NCBI GenBank assembly: GCA_031280965.1
Contig: JAITFZ010000031.1
Span: forward strand, 1 to 42,535
Direction: 5' to 3'
Length of the DNA: 42,535 nucleotides
Origin: Oscillospiraceae bacterium
Lineage (GTDB): Bacteria > Bacillota > Clostridia > Oscillospirales > Ruminococcaceae
Made by a program: the position numbers and the translations under genes. The notes under the pieces are model-generated. The model was not told the origin of the DNA, searched no databases, and saw only the letters and a list, made by a program, of their open reading frames with translations. Positions 30,760-38,634 of this stretch are shown here, piece by piece. Position 1 is the first letter of the stretch; each line of letters starts with the position of its first letter.

Positions 30760-30788
30760 TTGAAATTATACTTTAATTGTAGTACAAT
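30760..30788 (+). promoter_or_regulatory. Promoter of the ogg-zinc ribbon-ung operon
   Basis: -35 TTGAAA (30760-30765), 17-nt spacer, -10 TACAAT (30783-30788). It overlaps a minus-strand -10 for the DUF6062 gene. Confidence 0.6.
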
Positions 30789-30813
30789 ATAAATAAATAA
30801 TCAAGGGTTTTTT

Positions 30814-31662
30814 ATGGAATTTTTAATTAAAACCGATTTTTTTAATCCCGAACTGACTTTAACCGGCGGTCAGGCGTTTCGCTGGCGGCGTATTGAGAGC
30901 AGATGTTACTTCGGAATCGCAGGCAGGCGAACGCTTACAATCAGGCGGGAAACAAACGGCGTCAGGCTTCTCGGCATATCGGATAAAGAACTTCCTTTTT
31001 GGTTAGAATATCTTGATATAAGCACCGATTATGAAAGCATAATCCGCCGCTTGTCCGAAGACACAACGCTGCGTAAAGCGTGTAGGTTCGCGCACGGGTT
31101 ACGGCTTTTAAGGCAGGAGCCTTTTGAAACGCTGATTAGCTTCATAATCTCGCAAAACAACAACATCCCGCGCATAACGGGAATAATAGAACGATTATGC
31201 ATGACTTTCGGCGCGGTAATTGAAAAAGACCGCTTTGCGTTTCCGGAAGCGGAGGTTTTGGCAGAGCTTGACGAAGCGGACTTGTCGGCAATCGGCGCAG
31301 GCTATCGCGCAAGGTATATAACCGACGCGGCAAGAAAAACACTAAGCGGCGAAATCAACCTGAACGCGCTTTATAAAATGCAGACGGAAGAAGCGCGCCG
31401 CGAACTTATGAAAATCAAGGGCGTAGGCGGTAAGGTCGCGGATTGTATACTGTTGTTCGCGTACAGAAAGAGCGGCGCGTTCCCTAAAGATGTTCATATA
31501 AAGCGGGTTCTTGAAAATTATTACCCCGCCGGTTTGCCGGAATGTACGGCAGGATATGAGGGAATAGCCCAGCAGTACTTATTTGAATATATTCGCAACC
31601 ATGCTAAGAATAAAAACACGGAGGAAAATTTATGTTCTGTTCAAAATGCGGATGCAGGTTAA
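30814..31662 (+). CDS. ogg: 8-oxoguanine DNA glycosylase / AP lyase (OGG1 type)
   Basis: A 282-residue HhH-GPD enzyme starting at 30814 behind AAGGG. The N-terminal OGG domain ('LTGGQAFRWRRIESRCYFGI') precedes 'LISFIISQNNNIPRITGIIE' and the helix-hairpin-helix 'LMKIKGVGGKVADCILLFAY', which holds the catalytic Lys; the catalytic Asp is in 'FPKDVHIKRV'. It removes 8-oxoG from DNA and nicks the abasic site. The family is typical of eukaryotes and Clostridia. Its 3' end overlaps the zinc-ribbon gene by 31 nt, and uracil-DNA glycosylase follows, so two glycosylases share one transcript. Confidence 0.9.
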   Translation: MEFLIKTDFFNPELTLTGGQAFRWRRIESRCYFGIAGRRTLTIRRETNGVRLLGISDKELPFWLEYLDISTDYESIIRRLSEDTTLRKACRFAHGLRLLRQEPFETLISFIISQNNNIPRITGIIERLCMTFGAVIEKDRFAFPEAEVLAELDEADLSAIGAGYRARYITDAARKTLSGEINLNALYKMQTEEARRELMKIKGVGGKVADCILLFAYRKSGAFPKDVHIKRVLENYYPAGLPECTAGYEGIAQQYLFEYIRNHAKNKNTEENLCSVQNADAG

Positions 31663-32111
31663 ACGGCGGCAGTGTTTTTTGCCACTCATGCGGAATGAGG
31701 GTGCCGGCGGAAATACCGCTGCCGATTGTTCCCGATGTTCATATGCCGGATTTTTCCGAAAACCCGATTCCTGTTTATCCGGTTACTCCCGAAACGAGCC
31801 CCGTTTTGCCTGTTACGGCGGCGGGAACCGCTTCTTCGGGCATAGCGCCGGAACAGGCTTCGCTCTTCCCCGAAAATGAACCTGTTCGGGAACCGGAACA
31901 GGATTTAACGGCGAAAATCACTTCTCTTTCAGAAGCGGGTGACGTTCTCCCCCCCGAACTGATAAAAACACCGGAAGCTCCCGCAGTGTCTGAAACAAAA
32001 AAAGAAAAAGCCGATTTCGGCACCGCCGGACTTGTTTTCTGCCTTGTTATTATCGGAGTGCTGTCGGTTGCATGCGGTGTTTTGGGAATATTGTATTTCG
32101 GAGGATTTTAA
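31632..32111 (+). CDS. Zinc-ribbon protein with C-terminal membrane helix
   Basis: A 159-residue protein starting at 31632, inside the ogg 3' end, with GGAGG 7 nt upstream. Residues 1-25 are a zinc ribbon (MFCSKCGCRLNGGSVFCHSC). A long Pro/Glu-rich disordered part follows, then one membrane helix at about 131-155 (GLVFCLVIIGVLSVACGVLG). The ribbon would face the cytoplasm. Its role is unknown; it may tether something to the membrane. It is 3 nt from ung, so co-expression with two DNA glycosylases is likely. Confidence 0.78.
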   Translation: MFCSKCGCRLNGGSVFCHSCGMRVPAEIPLPIVPDVHMPDFSENPIPVYPVTPETSPVLPVTAAGTASSGIAPEQASLFPENEPVREPEQDLTAKITSLSEAGDVLPPELIKTPEAPAVSETKKEKADFGTAGLVFCLVIIGVLSVACGVLGILYFGGF

Positions 32112-32114
32112 GCT

Positions 32115-32804
32115 ATGATAAACTTTGGAAACGATTGGAACGACCTTTTGCAAGACGAGTTCAAAAAAAGGTATTATGTAAATTTACGTGAATTTTTAAA
32201 AAAGGAATATCAAACGTTCACGATATACCCTGACATGAACGACATATTCAACGCGCTGAAGCTGACCGCTTATAACGATGTAAAGGCGGTAATCTTAGGG
32301 CAGGACCCGTATCATGAACCGGGGCAGGCACACGGCTTATGCTTCTCGGTGCAGGGCGGTACGCGTCGTCCGCCCTCGCTTGAAAACATCTTCAAGGAAC
32401 TGATTGACGATATGGGCATAATTCCGCCGCCGCACGGGGATTTAACGGGTTGGGCGAAGAATGGCGTACTTCTTTTAAATACCGTTCTGACGGTGCGGCA
32501 GGGCATGGCGAACAGTCACAGGGGGCAGGGCTGGGAAATTTTCACCGATAAAATCATCGAGCTTTTAAACAACCGCGACAAGCCTATTGTTTTCATCTTG
32601 TGGGGAATGAACGCGAGAGCCAAGTCACAGCTTCTGACGAATCCGATACATATGGTGTTAACCAGCGCGCATCCGAGCCCGCTTTCGGCGTATAACGGCT
32701 TTTTCGGCTGCCGGCACTTTTCAAAGGCGAATATTTTTCTTGAGGAGAATAAGCGGGAGCAGATAAACTGGAGACTTGAGGAAGATAGTTTAGTGACCAC
32801 ATAA
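32115..32804 (+). CDS. ung: Uracil-DNA glycosylase (family 1)
   Basis: A 229-residue enzyme starting at 32115 with GGAGG 10 nt upstream. It has the family 1 motif A 'VILGQDPYHEPGQAHGLCFS' and motif B 'SAHPSPLSAYNGFFGCRHFS', with the catalytic Asp and His in place. It removes uracil from DNA at the start of base-excision repair. The length is normal for bacteria. It is the last gene of the ogg operon, and a long hairpin follows. Confidence 0.95.
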   Translation: MINFGNDWNDLLQDEFKKRYYVNLREFLKKEYQTFTIYPDMNDIFNALKLTAYNDVKAVILGQDPYHEPGQAHGLCFSVQGGTRRPPSLENIFKELIDDMGIIPPPHGDLTGWAKNGVLLLNTVLTVRQGMANSHRGQGWEIFTDKIIELLNNRDKPIVFILWGMNARAKSQLLTNPIHMVLTSAHPSPLSAYNGFFGCRHFSKANIFLEENKREQINWRLEEDSLVTT

Positions 32805-32808
32805 AACA

Positions 32809-32848
32809 AAACAGCGGGTATAATTCATGAAAATTATACCCGCTGTTT
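32809..32848. terminator. Bidirectional terminator between ung and the PC4-like gene
   Basis: A 17-bp perfect stem (left arm AAACAGCGGGTATAATT, 32809-32825; right arm 32832-32848). The minus strand then has TTGTTTTAT, the plus strand only a weak T tract, so it best serves the minus-strand operon. Confidence 0.85.
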
Positions 32849-32869
32849 CATTCGTGTTTGTTAAGTCTT

Positions 32870-33106
32870 TTACTCAAACGTGTCTTCTTCGTCACGCTCG
32901 TTAAACAACTGCATCAATGCAATCATTTCCTCCTCGGTCAGCGTTATACCCTTGCCCATTCGTTCGCGGTCCGGCGACCAGTTGCGAATGTCGTACTTAG
33001 GCGGGTTTTCGTTCCAGCTAACCATGTTCAGCTCAACTTTCCAGCCCTTTGTGTTTTCGGAAATAACTCCGAGTTCCTTTGTGATTTCATACTTAATTTC
33101 TGCCAT
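32870..33106 (-). CDS. YdbC-like PC4 family single-strand DNA-binding protein
   Basis: A 78-residue protein starting at 33106 with AAAGGAG upstream. The sequence MAEIKYEITKELGVISENTK and 'WKVELNMVSWNENPPKYDIR', 'MGKGITLTEEE' match the bacterial PC4/p15-like YdbC proteins, dimers that bind single-stranded DNA. It is last in the operon behind the O-acetylhomoserine sulfhydrylase and phosphoesterase genes, 12 nt after the latter. Confidence 0.85.
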   Translation of the reverse strand: MAEIKYEITKELGVISENTKGWKVELNMVSWNENPPKYDIRNWSPDRERMGKGITLTEEEMIALMQLFNERDEEDTFE

Positions 33107-33118
33107 GTTGTTTCTCCT

Positions 33119-33841
33119 TTAATTGTATTTAATTATTTCATCCGCACTCATCACCCTGTCGAACAGAGCATAATACTTAGGTGTCACAACTCTGTTTATG
33201 TGATGATGCCCGAAAAACCAGCGCTCAAACGTACAGCTTTCGCCGAGTATATCAAGATAAGCGTTGGGGCGGCTCTTGCCGGAATTGGACAGTTCAAGGA
33301 ACTCCGCAATCATGCTCGGCGCTTCGTGGCTGATTATATAGTCAACCCTGCCGTTATGCCGCGCAATCGACCGAAGACCGTTCCTGTATTCGGCTTCTTT
33401 CGGGATTTCGGGGGATTTTGCAATTTCTTCCTCCCGGCTCTGAACATCGGCGGCTCCTTCGCTTCCCGGCTCAACTTTTTCAACCCGTCCGCCGCCGAAC
33501 GTAAGTGCGGTTTTTTTGCCGAGCGTGAAAATTTCACCGCGCATAAGGTAGCGCAGATTCCCGCTTATATGGCGAATTTTGCCGCCATTCCATTCTTCTT
33601 CGGGGTAGGAATTCAGCTCATCGAAATTTTCATGAAGACCGTCCACGAAAAGAATGTGATACTTTCTTCTGCCGAGCCGCTTTAAAAGGCGTTTCTCGCT
33701 TTTTGAGCCGTCCCAGATGAAACCGAAGTCGCCACAAATAATCAGAAAGTCGCCCTTTTTAAGCCGCTTCATCTTCTTGAAGCGCTCTAAATCGCCGTGG
33801 GTATCGCCGGTGATATAGATTGTGTTCTCGTGTTTTTTCAT
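33119..33841 (-). CDS. Metallophosphoesterase with altered metal-ligand motif
   Basis: A 240-residue calcineurin-like phosphoesterase. Motifs seen are 'YITGDTHGDLERF', 'IICGDFGFIWDG', 'LFVDGLHENFDEL', 'YIISHEAPSMIAE' and 'RWFFGHHHIN'. In this family the third motif is normally G-N-H-E, where Asn binds metal; here it is Leu (codon CTT), and 'THCAP' has become 'SHEAP'. Activity may be lost or changed. The start at 33841 overlaps the stop of the sulfhydrylase gene by ATGA. The substrate is unknown. Confidence 0.82.
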   Translation of the reverse strand: MKKHENTIYITGDTHGDLERFKKMKRLKKGDFLIICGDFGFIWDGSKSEKRLLKRLGRRKYHILFVDGLHENFDELNSYPEEEWNGGKIRHISGNLRYLMRGEIFTLGKKTALTFGGGRVEKVEPGSEGAADVQSREEEIAKSPEIPKEAEYRNGLRSIARHNGRVDYIISHEAPSMIAEFLELSNSGKSRPNAYLDILGESCTFERWFFGHHHINRVVTPKYYALFDRVMSADEIIKYN

Positions 33842-35112
33842 TTTGCCAAAGCCTGTTCAAGGTCGCCGATTATATCTTCAATGGTTTCAAGCCCCACAGA
33901 AATCCGCACCGTTCCCTCGGTTATATCCATAGCCGCGAGCTGCTGCGCCGTAAGCTGGCTGTGCGTGGTGGTCGCCGGGTGTACAACCTGCGTTCTTATG
34001 TCACCTAAATTCGCAACGTTTTGAATTAAATTCAGCGCGTCCATAAAGCGCGCCGCACGAGCGCGGTCGCCCTTGATATTGAACGTCATTACACTGCCCG
34101 TACCTTTCGGGAGGTACTTTTTAGCAAGAGCATGATACTTGTTGCTTTCAAGTCCGGGGTAGTTAACCGCCTCTATTTCGGGATGGGCTTCCAGGAACCC
34201 TGCAACAGTGAGCGCATTGGCGCAGGCGCGTTCAACGCGCATCGAAAGCGTTTCCACGCCGAGCGTAGTCATAAAGGCGTTAAAAGGCGCAAGACACGAG
34301 CCGAAATCGCGCATAATAAGTGCGCGCAGACGCAGAATAAACGCCATTTTCCCTAAATCCGCAAACACGACTCCATGATATGAAACATCGGGTTCGTTGA
34401 ACAGCGGGAAACGGGGATTGTCCTTATAATTGAAACCGCCGTCCACAATTATACCCGCCATAACCTGTCCGTGACCGGAAAGCAGTTTCGTTGCGCTGTG
34501 AACGACTATATCCGCACCGTGTTCTAACGGGCGGCAAAGGTACGGCGTGTTGAACGTACCGTCCACCATGAAAGGAATCCCGTGTCTGTGCGCTATTTCA
34601 GCGATTTTTTCAATGTCGCTGATATTTGCGTTCGGGTTGCCGATAAGCTCTGTGAAGAAAAGGCGGGTTTTGTCGGTTACTGCGCTTTCCCACGCCGAAA
34701 AGTCGTCGGGGTCTACGAATTTTACGGTTATTCCGAGTCTTTTCAGACTTACATTCATCATGTTAATTGCGCCGCCGTAAATATTGGCGGATGAAACGAT
34801 TTCATCGCCGACCTGACACAGGTTCACGAACGCATTGAACATCGCGGCGTGTCCCGACGAAAACGCGAGCGCGCCCACGCCGCCCTCAAGCGCGGTTATG
34901 CGCTCTTCCAAGAAGCCGTTGGTGGGGTTCATCAGGCGGGAGTAGATGTTGCCCGCCTGCGAAAGCTCAAACAGGCTCTTCGCGTGTTCAACGTTATCGA
35001 AGTAGTAGGCGTTGGTCTGATATAACGGCGGAGTGACCGAATGTGTCGCTTCGTCGCCATGATAGCCCGCGTGAATCATGTTTGTTTCAAATCCGTAGTT
35101 TTTCTTTTCCAT
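33838..35112 (-). CDS. O-acetylhomoserine sulfhydrylase (Cys/Met PLP family)
   Basis: A 424-residue enzyme starting at 35112 behind AAAGAAAGGA. Family motifs are 'THSVTPPLYQTNAYYFDNVE', 'YSRLMNPTNGFLEERITALE', 'LAFSSGHAAMF' and the PLP lysine in 'VVHSATKLLSGHGQVMAG'. It makes homocysteine (or methionine) from O-acetylhomoserine and sulfide. The length is normal for MetY. No SAM riboswitch or T-box could be recognised in the leader; only a short hairpin GGACGA/TCGTCC at 35131-35145 is visible. Closely related gamma-lyases cannot be ruled out by reading alone. Confidence 0.85.
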   Translation of the reverse strand: MEKKNYGFETNMIHAGYHGDEATHSVTPPLYQTNAYYFDNVEHAKSLFELSQAGNIYSRLMNPTNGFLEERITALEGGVGALAFSSGHAAMFNAFVNLCQVGDEIVSSANIYGGAINMMNVSLKRLGITVKFVDPDDFSAWESAVTDKTRLFFTELIGNPNANISDIEKIAEIAHRHGIPFMVDGTFNTPYLCRPLEHGADIVVHSATKLLSGHGQVMAGIIVDGGFNYKDNPRFPLFNEPDVSYHGVVFADLGKMAFILRLRALIMRDFGSCLAPFNAFMTTLGVETLSMRVERACANALTVAGFLEAHPEIEAVNYPGLESNKYHALAKKYLPKGTGSVMTFNIKGDRARAARFMDALNLIQNVANLGDIRTQVVHPATTTHSQLTAQQLAAMDITEGTVRISVGLETIEDIIGDLEQALAK

Positions 35113-35222
35113 AGGTTTCCTTTCTTTGCGGGACGATTGTCGTCCTTTTGCACATGTTTATTTATTTTATCAGGGAGTAATCGTTAATATATGAAAATTT
35201 GGTTAAAATTTCCAAAAAAGAC

Positions 35223-35251
35223 TTTTATTTACAAAAGATTTGTGTTAGAAT
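35223..35251 (+). promoter_or_regulatory. Extended -10 promoter for the carboxypeptidase gene
   Basis: -10 TAGAAT (35246-35251) with TG-T in front; the -35 (TTTTAT) is weak. It would give a leader of about 80 nt. Confidence 0.45.
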
Positions 35252-35335
35252 AAAATATAGCGGGTAGTCTGCGCGGACAACTGCGGATTCACCCCTGCAA
35301 TCTATTATAATATACAACCGGGGGTTTTGTCAAAT

Positions 35336-36772
35336 ATGCAAGGCGTAAAAAAAGCAGTAATTTTTCTGACCATAGTATTAGCGCTCGCCCTAAACATAGA
35401 ATACATCGCTATTTTCCCGGCTTCGGCTTTCGACCCGGGAATCGAAACAATTTATTCTGAAAGCGTTATTATGGTTCATTTGGACACCGATATTACGGTT
35501 TTCTCGAAGAATGAGTTCGAGCGGCGCTTCCCTGCGTCCACTACTAAAATCATGACCGCTTTGGTTGTGCTTGAAAATGTTGAAAATTTAAACGACTTCG
35601 TGACCGTGACCGATAACATGAACTTCGGCTTTCTCTCCAATTATAACTTTACCGATGCACAGGTAGCTGACATCGTAGTGGGACAAACCAACCTGACTTA
35701 TAACGACCTGCTTCACGCGCTGATGATTTATTCGGCTTGCGACGCGGCGAACATTTTGGCGTACAGCGTCGGCGGCACGATTGCTAACTTTGTTGTTATG
35801 ATGAATCAGAAAGCGGCGGAGCTTGGTTGTATTAACACCAACTTCGCAAATCCGCACGGACTTCACCAAAACGATAATTACTCCTGCGCCTGGGATATGT
35901 TTCTGATTAGCAGATATGTTCATGACAAGTATCCGCGCTTCATGGACATCGCCAACTTAACAAGCTACCGTATGCCCGCAAACGGCAGACATCCCGAAGG
36001 CGTGGTTCTTCCGAACACCAACAGACTTATACGGCGGGAATTCGAGGGTCAGTATTATGAATTCGCCCGCGGAATCAAAACCGGAAGCTTCGACCGGTAT
36101 TTAGATACCGACACCGGTGAATACCACCCCGGACACTTCAGCCTTGTTTCCCTCGCACAGCAGGGAAACAATACGTACATGCTTGTTACGCTCGGCGCGC
36201 CTTTTCACGATTTGGAAAACCCGGGTGTAAGGGGCTTTTATGCCTATGATGACCACCTTGCGCTTTATCGGTGGGCGTTCAGCTCGCTTGAATATAAGAT
36301 GGTGATGTCGGCGAATGATATTATAGCGCAAATTGAGGTGGAAAACGGCACAGAAAGCCGCGTACAGTTGCGTCCCGCCACTGATTTCAGTTATATGTTG
36401 CCCGCCGGACTTGACCATACCGCCATTCATCGGGAAAGAACGCTGTTTCATCAGGTGATAGACGCATCGGAGGGCCCGATTTTAAGGGGGGAAGTACTCG
36501 GTTATGTTGAAATGATGTTAGCGGGGAAGGTGCTGGCGAAGATAGACCTGCTCGCGTTTAATGAGGTACAGCCATCGTTCGAGTCGCGGATTTTAGGCAA
36601 TGTCACGGGGATTTTCAGCGAATGGTGGTTCCAAACCGGTATTGCGCTTGTGGCGGCTATGACAATCTTTGTGGTAATTCTGCGCCTGATTAACGGTCAG
36701 CGGGCAAAATTACGCAGAAATCGCGGTCAGCCGGTTAACCGCGGGCAAAACCGCAGAAACACACGGAAATGA
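35336..36772 (+). CDS. D-alanyl-D-alanine carboxypeptidase (PBP5/DacF type)
   Basis: A 478-residue membrane-bound protein. I chose the ATG at 35336, 11 nt after GGGGG; a TTG at 35327 overlaps that site. A signal segment (AVIFLTIVLALALNIEYIAI) precedes the peptidase S11 domain with 'FPASTTKIMTALVV' (active Ser-x-x-Lys) and 'ARGIKTGSFDRY' (KTG). The second motif reads 'YSACDAANIL', Ser-x-Cys where Ser-x-Asn is usual. A C-terminal membrane helix near 435-455 anchors it. It trims the terminal D-Ala of wall peptides and so controls crosslinking. Its end overlaps rlmH by 4 nt. Confidence 0.85.
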   Translation: MQGVKKAVIFLTIVLALALNIEYIAIFPASAFDPGIETIYSESVIMVHLDTDITVFSKNEFERRFPASTTKIMTALVVLENVENLNDFVTVTDNMNFGFLSNYNFTDAQVADIVVGQTNLTYNDLLHALMIYSACDAANILAYSVGGTIANFVVMMNQKAAELGCINTNFANPHGLHQNDNYSCAWDMFLISRYVHDKYPRFMDIANLTSYRMPANGRHPEGVVLPNTNRLIRREFEGQYYEFARGIKTGSFDRYLDTDTGEYHPGHFSLVSLAQQGNNTYMLVTLGAPFHDLENPGVRGFYAYDDHLALYRWAFSSLEYKMVMSANDIIAQIEVENGTESRVQLRPATDFSYMLPAGLDHTAIHRERTLFHQVIDASEGPILRGEVLGYVEMMLAGKVLAKIDLLAFNEVQPSFESRILGNVTGIFSEWWFQTGIALVAAMTIFVVILRLINGQRAKLRRNRGQPVNRGQNRRNTRK

Positions 36773-37233
36773 ACGTTACAATAATAACGCTCGGCAAACT
36801 GAAAGAAAGTTGTTTCAAGGAAGCTTCGACCGAATATGAAAAAAGGCTTTCGGCGTACTGCAAACTGAAAGTGATTGAACTTGTGCCCGTAAAGCTGAGC
36901 CAAAATCCGTCGGAAGCCGAAGTCAAAGCCGCGCTCATCCGCGAAGCGGAGCTGATAAGCCGCAGTACTCCGAAATCATTTAAAGTCGCGCTGTGTTCCG
37001 AGGGAGAGAGACTTACAAGCGAACAATTCGCGAAACTGCTTTTAAAAGCAGGCGCGGATTTAAGCTTCGTTACAGGCAGTTCGGGCGGGTTGGCTGAAAG
37101 CGTGAAAAACAGTGCAGATATGAAGCTTTCGCTTTCGGACATGACGCTTCCCTATCAGTTAGCGCGAATCGTGCTGACGGAACAGCTTTATCGTGCGTTT
37201 TCCATAAATAATAACGGTAAATATCATAAATGA
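36769..37233 (+). CDS. rlmH: 23S rRNA (pseudouridine1915-N3)-methyltransferase RlmH
   Basis: A 154-residue SPOUT-fold methyltransferase starting at 36769 (ATGA overlap with the gene before). The pattern MNVTIITLGKLKESCFKEAS, 'YEKRLSAYCKLKVIELVP', 'FVTGSSGGL' and the C-terminal 'YQLARIVLTEQLYRAFSINN' with 'KYHK' is that of RlmH. It methylates helix 69 of 23S rRNA on assembled ribosomes. The loop 'GSSGG' differs a little from the common 'GGSLG/GGAxG'. The length is as expected. Confidence 0.9.
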   Translation: MNVTIITLGKLKESCFKEASTEYEKRLSAYCKLKVIELVPVKLSQNPSEAEVKAALIREAELISRSTPKSFKVALCSEGERLTSEQFAKLLLKAGADLSFVTGSSGGLAESVKNSADMKLSLSDMTLPYQLARIVLTEQLYRAFSINNNGKYHK

Positions 37234-37290
37234 TGATGCCGGCGGGATATTTATGTAATGCGAAACTCCGCTTCTCGAACGAAGGTCGTC

Positions 37291-37312
37291 ACTTTTTGCC
37301 CGTGCAAAAAGT
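37291..37312. repeat. Short perfect hairpin upstream of the ADP-ribosylglycohydrolase gene
   Basis: ACTTTTTGC pairs with GCAAAAAGT around a 4-nt loop. No T-run follows the stem, so termination of the rlmH transcript is doubtful. A -10-like TATAAT follows at 37343-37348. Confidence 0.5.
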
Positions 37313-37374
37313 ACAATCCCCCGCAGTATAAACATTACCTGCTATAATAAAATTAAATGAAGAGGACAAAAAAC

Positions 37375-38574
37375 ATGGCACGAGATATTACGGCAAGAGA
37401 GAGGTACGAGGGCGCATTGCTCGGATTTGCGATTGGGGACGCTTTCGGGTATCCGATTAGGACGATGGAATTCAGCGAAATTTGTCAGCGGTTTGAGAAG
37501 CACGGCTGTCTTGAACTCGCGGTCAGCAAGCAAACCGAAACCGCGCTCTTCACCGACGCTACGCAGATGGCGCTTTTCACGGCAGACGGTATAACCTGGG
37601 CAGACAGAGAAGCAAGAGGCGATGAAATTAATTACACGACCTATGTGTTTTATGCGTATCAATACTGGCTTTTCACGCAGACTAACACGATTGCGGGGAA
37701 AGAATACGCCTGGCTTTTCGATACAGAGAAAAATCGGCGTCAGTGCCGCTTGTTAAAAGCAAAAGGGCTTTATAAGAACCGTTATATTGACCGCGTTAAC
37801 ATAGACGCACTGCTTAGTGCGCGGGATAATCAATACGGCAGATTGATTAACAAAGTCAACGATAACACCGACAACGGCGGCATAAAGCGGGTTCTGGCGG
37901 CAGGGCTGTATTTTAACTACGATTCCGAGATTGCGTTTCGGGCAGGGGCAGACTTCGCGGCGATTACCCATTCCGCGCCGACCGGTTATCTGCCGGCAGG
38001 CTGTTACTGCGCCGTAATCGCAGAACTGATGAACGGCGAAACCCTTGAAAACGCCATCAATATATCCACCCGCATACTTAAAGAGTACGAGGGTCACGAG
38101 CAGACACTGCTTGCGCTTGATACCGCGCTTGAGTTAGTCAGAGATGAATCTGTTTCACCCCGTATTGCCATAAACAAACTCGGCGGCGGCAAAAACGCAG
38201 AGGAAGCTTTGGCGATTGCAGTGTTTTGCGCGTCACTGCACTCCGAGGACTTCGGCAACGCCGTAAGGCTCGCCGCTAATCATGACGGCGACAGCGATGT
38301 TACGGCGGCACTGTGCGGCGGGATTTTCGGCGCGTACAGAGGGAGCGGGGTTATCCCGAAGCGCTGGATTAAAAAAATCCAGTATTATAATCTTATAATG
38401 GACGTCGGAGAGGAGCTTTTCGGGGTGACGGTATTTAGGGAAAGAAAGCAAAGACTTAATGTTGTCATGCAGGAAAACACGGAGGATATGACGGCGGAAA
38501 TCGAAACACCTAAAGCAAAAGCCAAAAAAGATTCGGCAGTATCGGAAAGCGCGGAGGACTTTAAATTCGAGTAA
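37375..38574 (+). CDS. ADP-ribosylglycohydrolase (DraG/ARH) family protein
   Basis: A 399-residue protein. I chose the ATG at 37375 with AGAGGA 8 nt upstream; an earlier ATG at 37357 has no site. Family motifs are 'ERYEGALLGFAIGDAFGYPI' at the N-terminus, 'LFTDATQMALFTADGI', 'ITHSAPTGYLPAGCYCAVIA' and 'AANHDGDSDVTAALCGGIFG', which hold the Asp residues for the two magnesium ions. It would remove ADP-ribose from proteins or other targets. No ADP-ribosyltransferase is nearby, so the target is unknown. The last 45 residues are charged and probably disordered. Confidence 0.85.
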   Translation: MARDITARERYEGALLGFAIGDAFGYPIRTMEFSEICQRFEKHGCLELAVSKQTETALFTDATQMALFTADGITWADREARGDEINYTTYVFYAYQYWLFTQTNTIAGKEYAWLFDTEKNRRQCRLLKAKGLYKNRYIDRVNIDALLSARDNQYGRLINKVNDNTDNGGIKRVLAAGLYFNYDSEIAFRAGADFAAITHSAPTGYLPAGCYCAVIAELMNGETLENAINISTRILKEYEGHEQTLLALDTALELVRDESVSPRIAINKLGGGKNAEEALAIAVFCASLHSEDFGNAVRLAANHDGDSDVTAALCGGIFGAYRGSGVIPKRWIKKIQYYNLIMDVGEELFGVTVFRERKQRLNVVMQENTEDMTAEIETPKAKAKKDSAVSESAEDFKFE

Positions 38575-38580
38575 AAAATT

Positions 38581-38621
38581 AACGGCTGATTAATACGAAT
38601 TGCTCGTGTTAATCAGCCGTT
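38581..38621. terminator. Bidirectional terminator
   Basis: Stem AACGGCTGATTAA/TTAATCAGCCGTT with a further ACGA/TCGT pairing inside the loop. The minus strand continues with AATTTTTTAC, the plus strand with TTGT. It separates two convergent genes. Confidence 0.85.
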
Positions 38622-38634
38622 TTGTACTTTGTCG

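Noticed and set aside
35113-35220. SAM riboswitch or T-box leader before the O-acetylhomoserine sulfhydrylase gene
   Set aside because: The leader lacks the conserved helices and T-box sequence; only a short GGACGA/TCGTCC hairpin is visible and it has no terminator partner.
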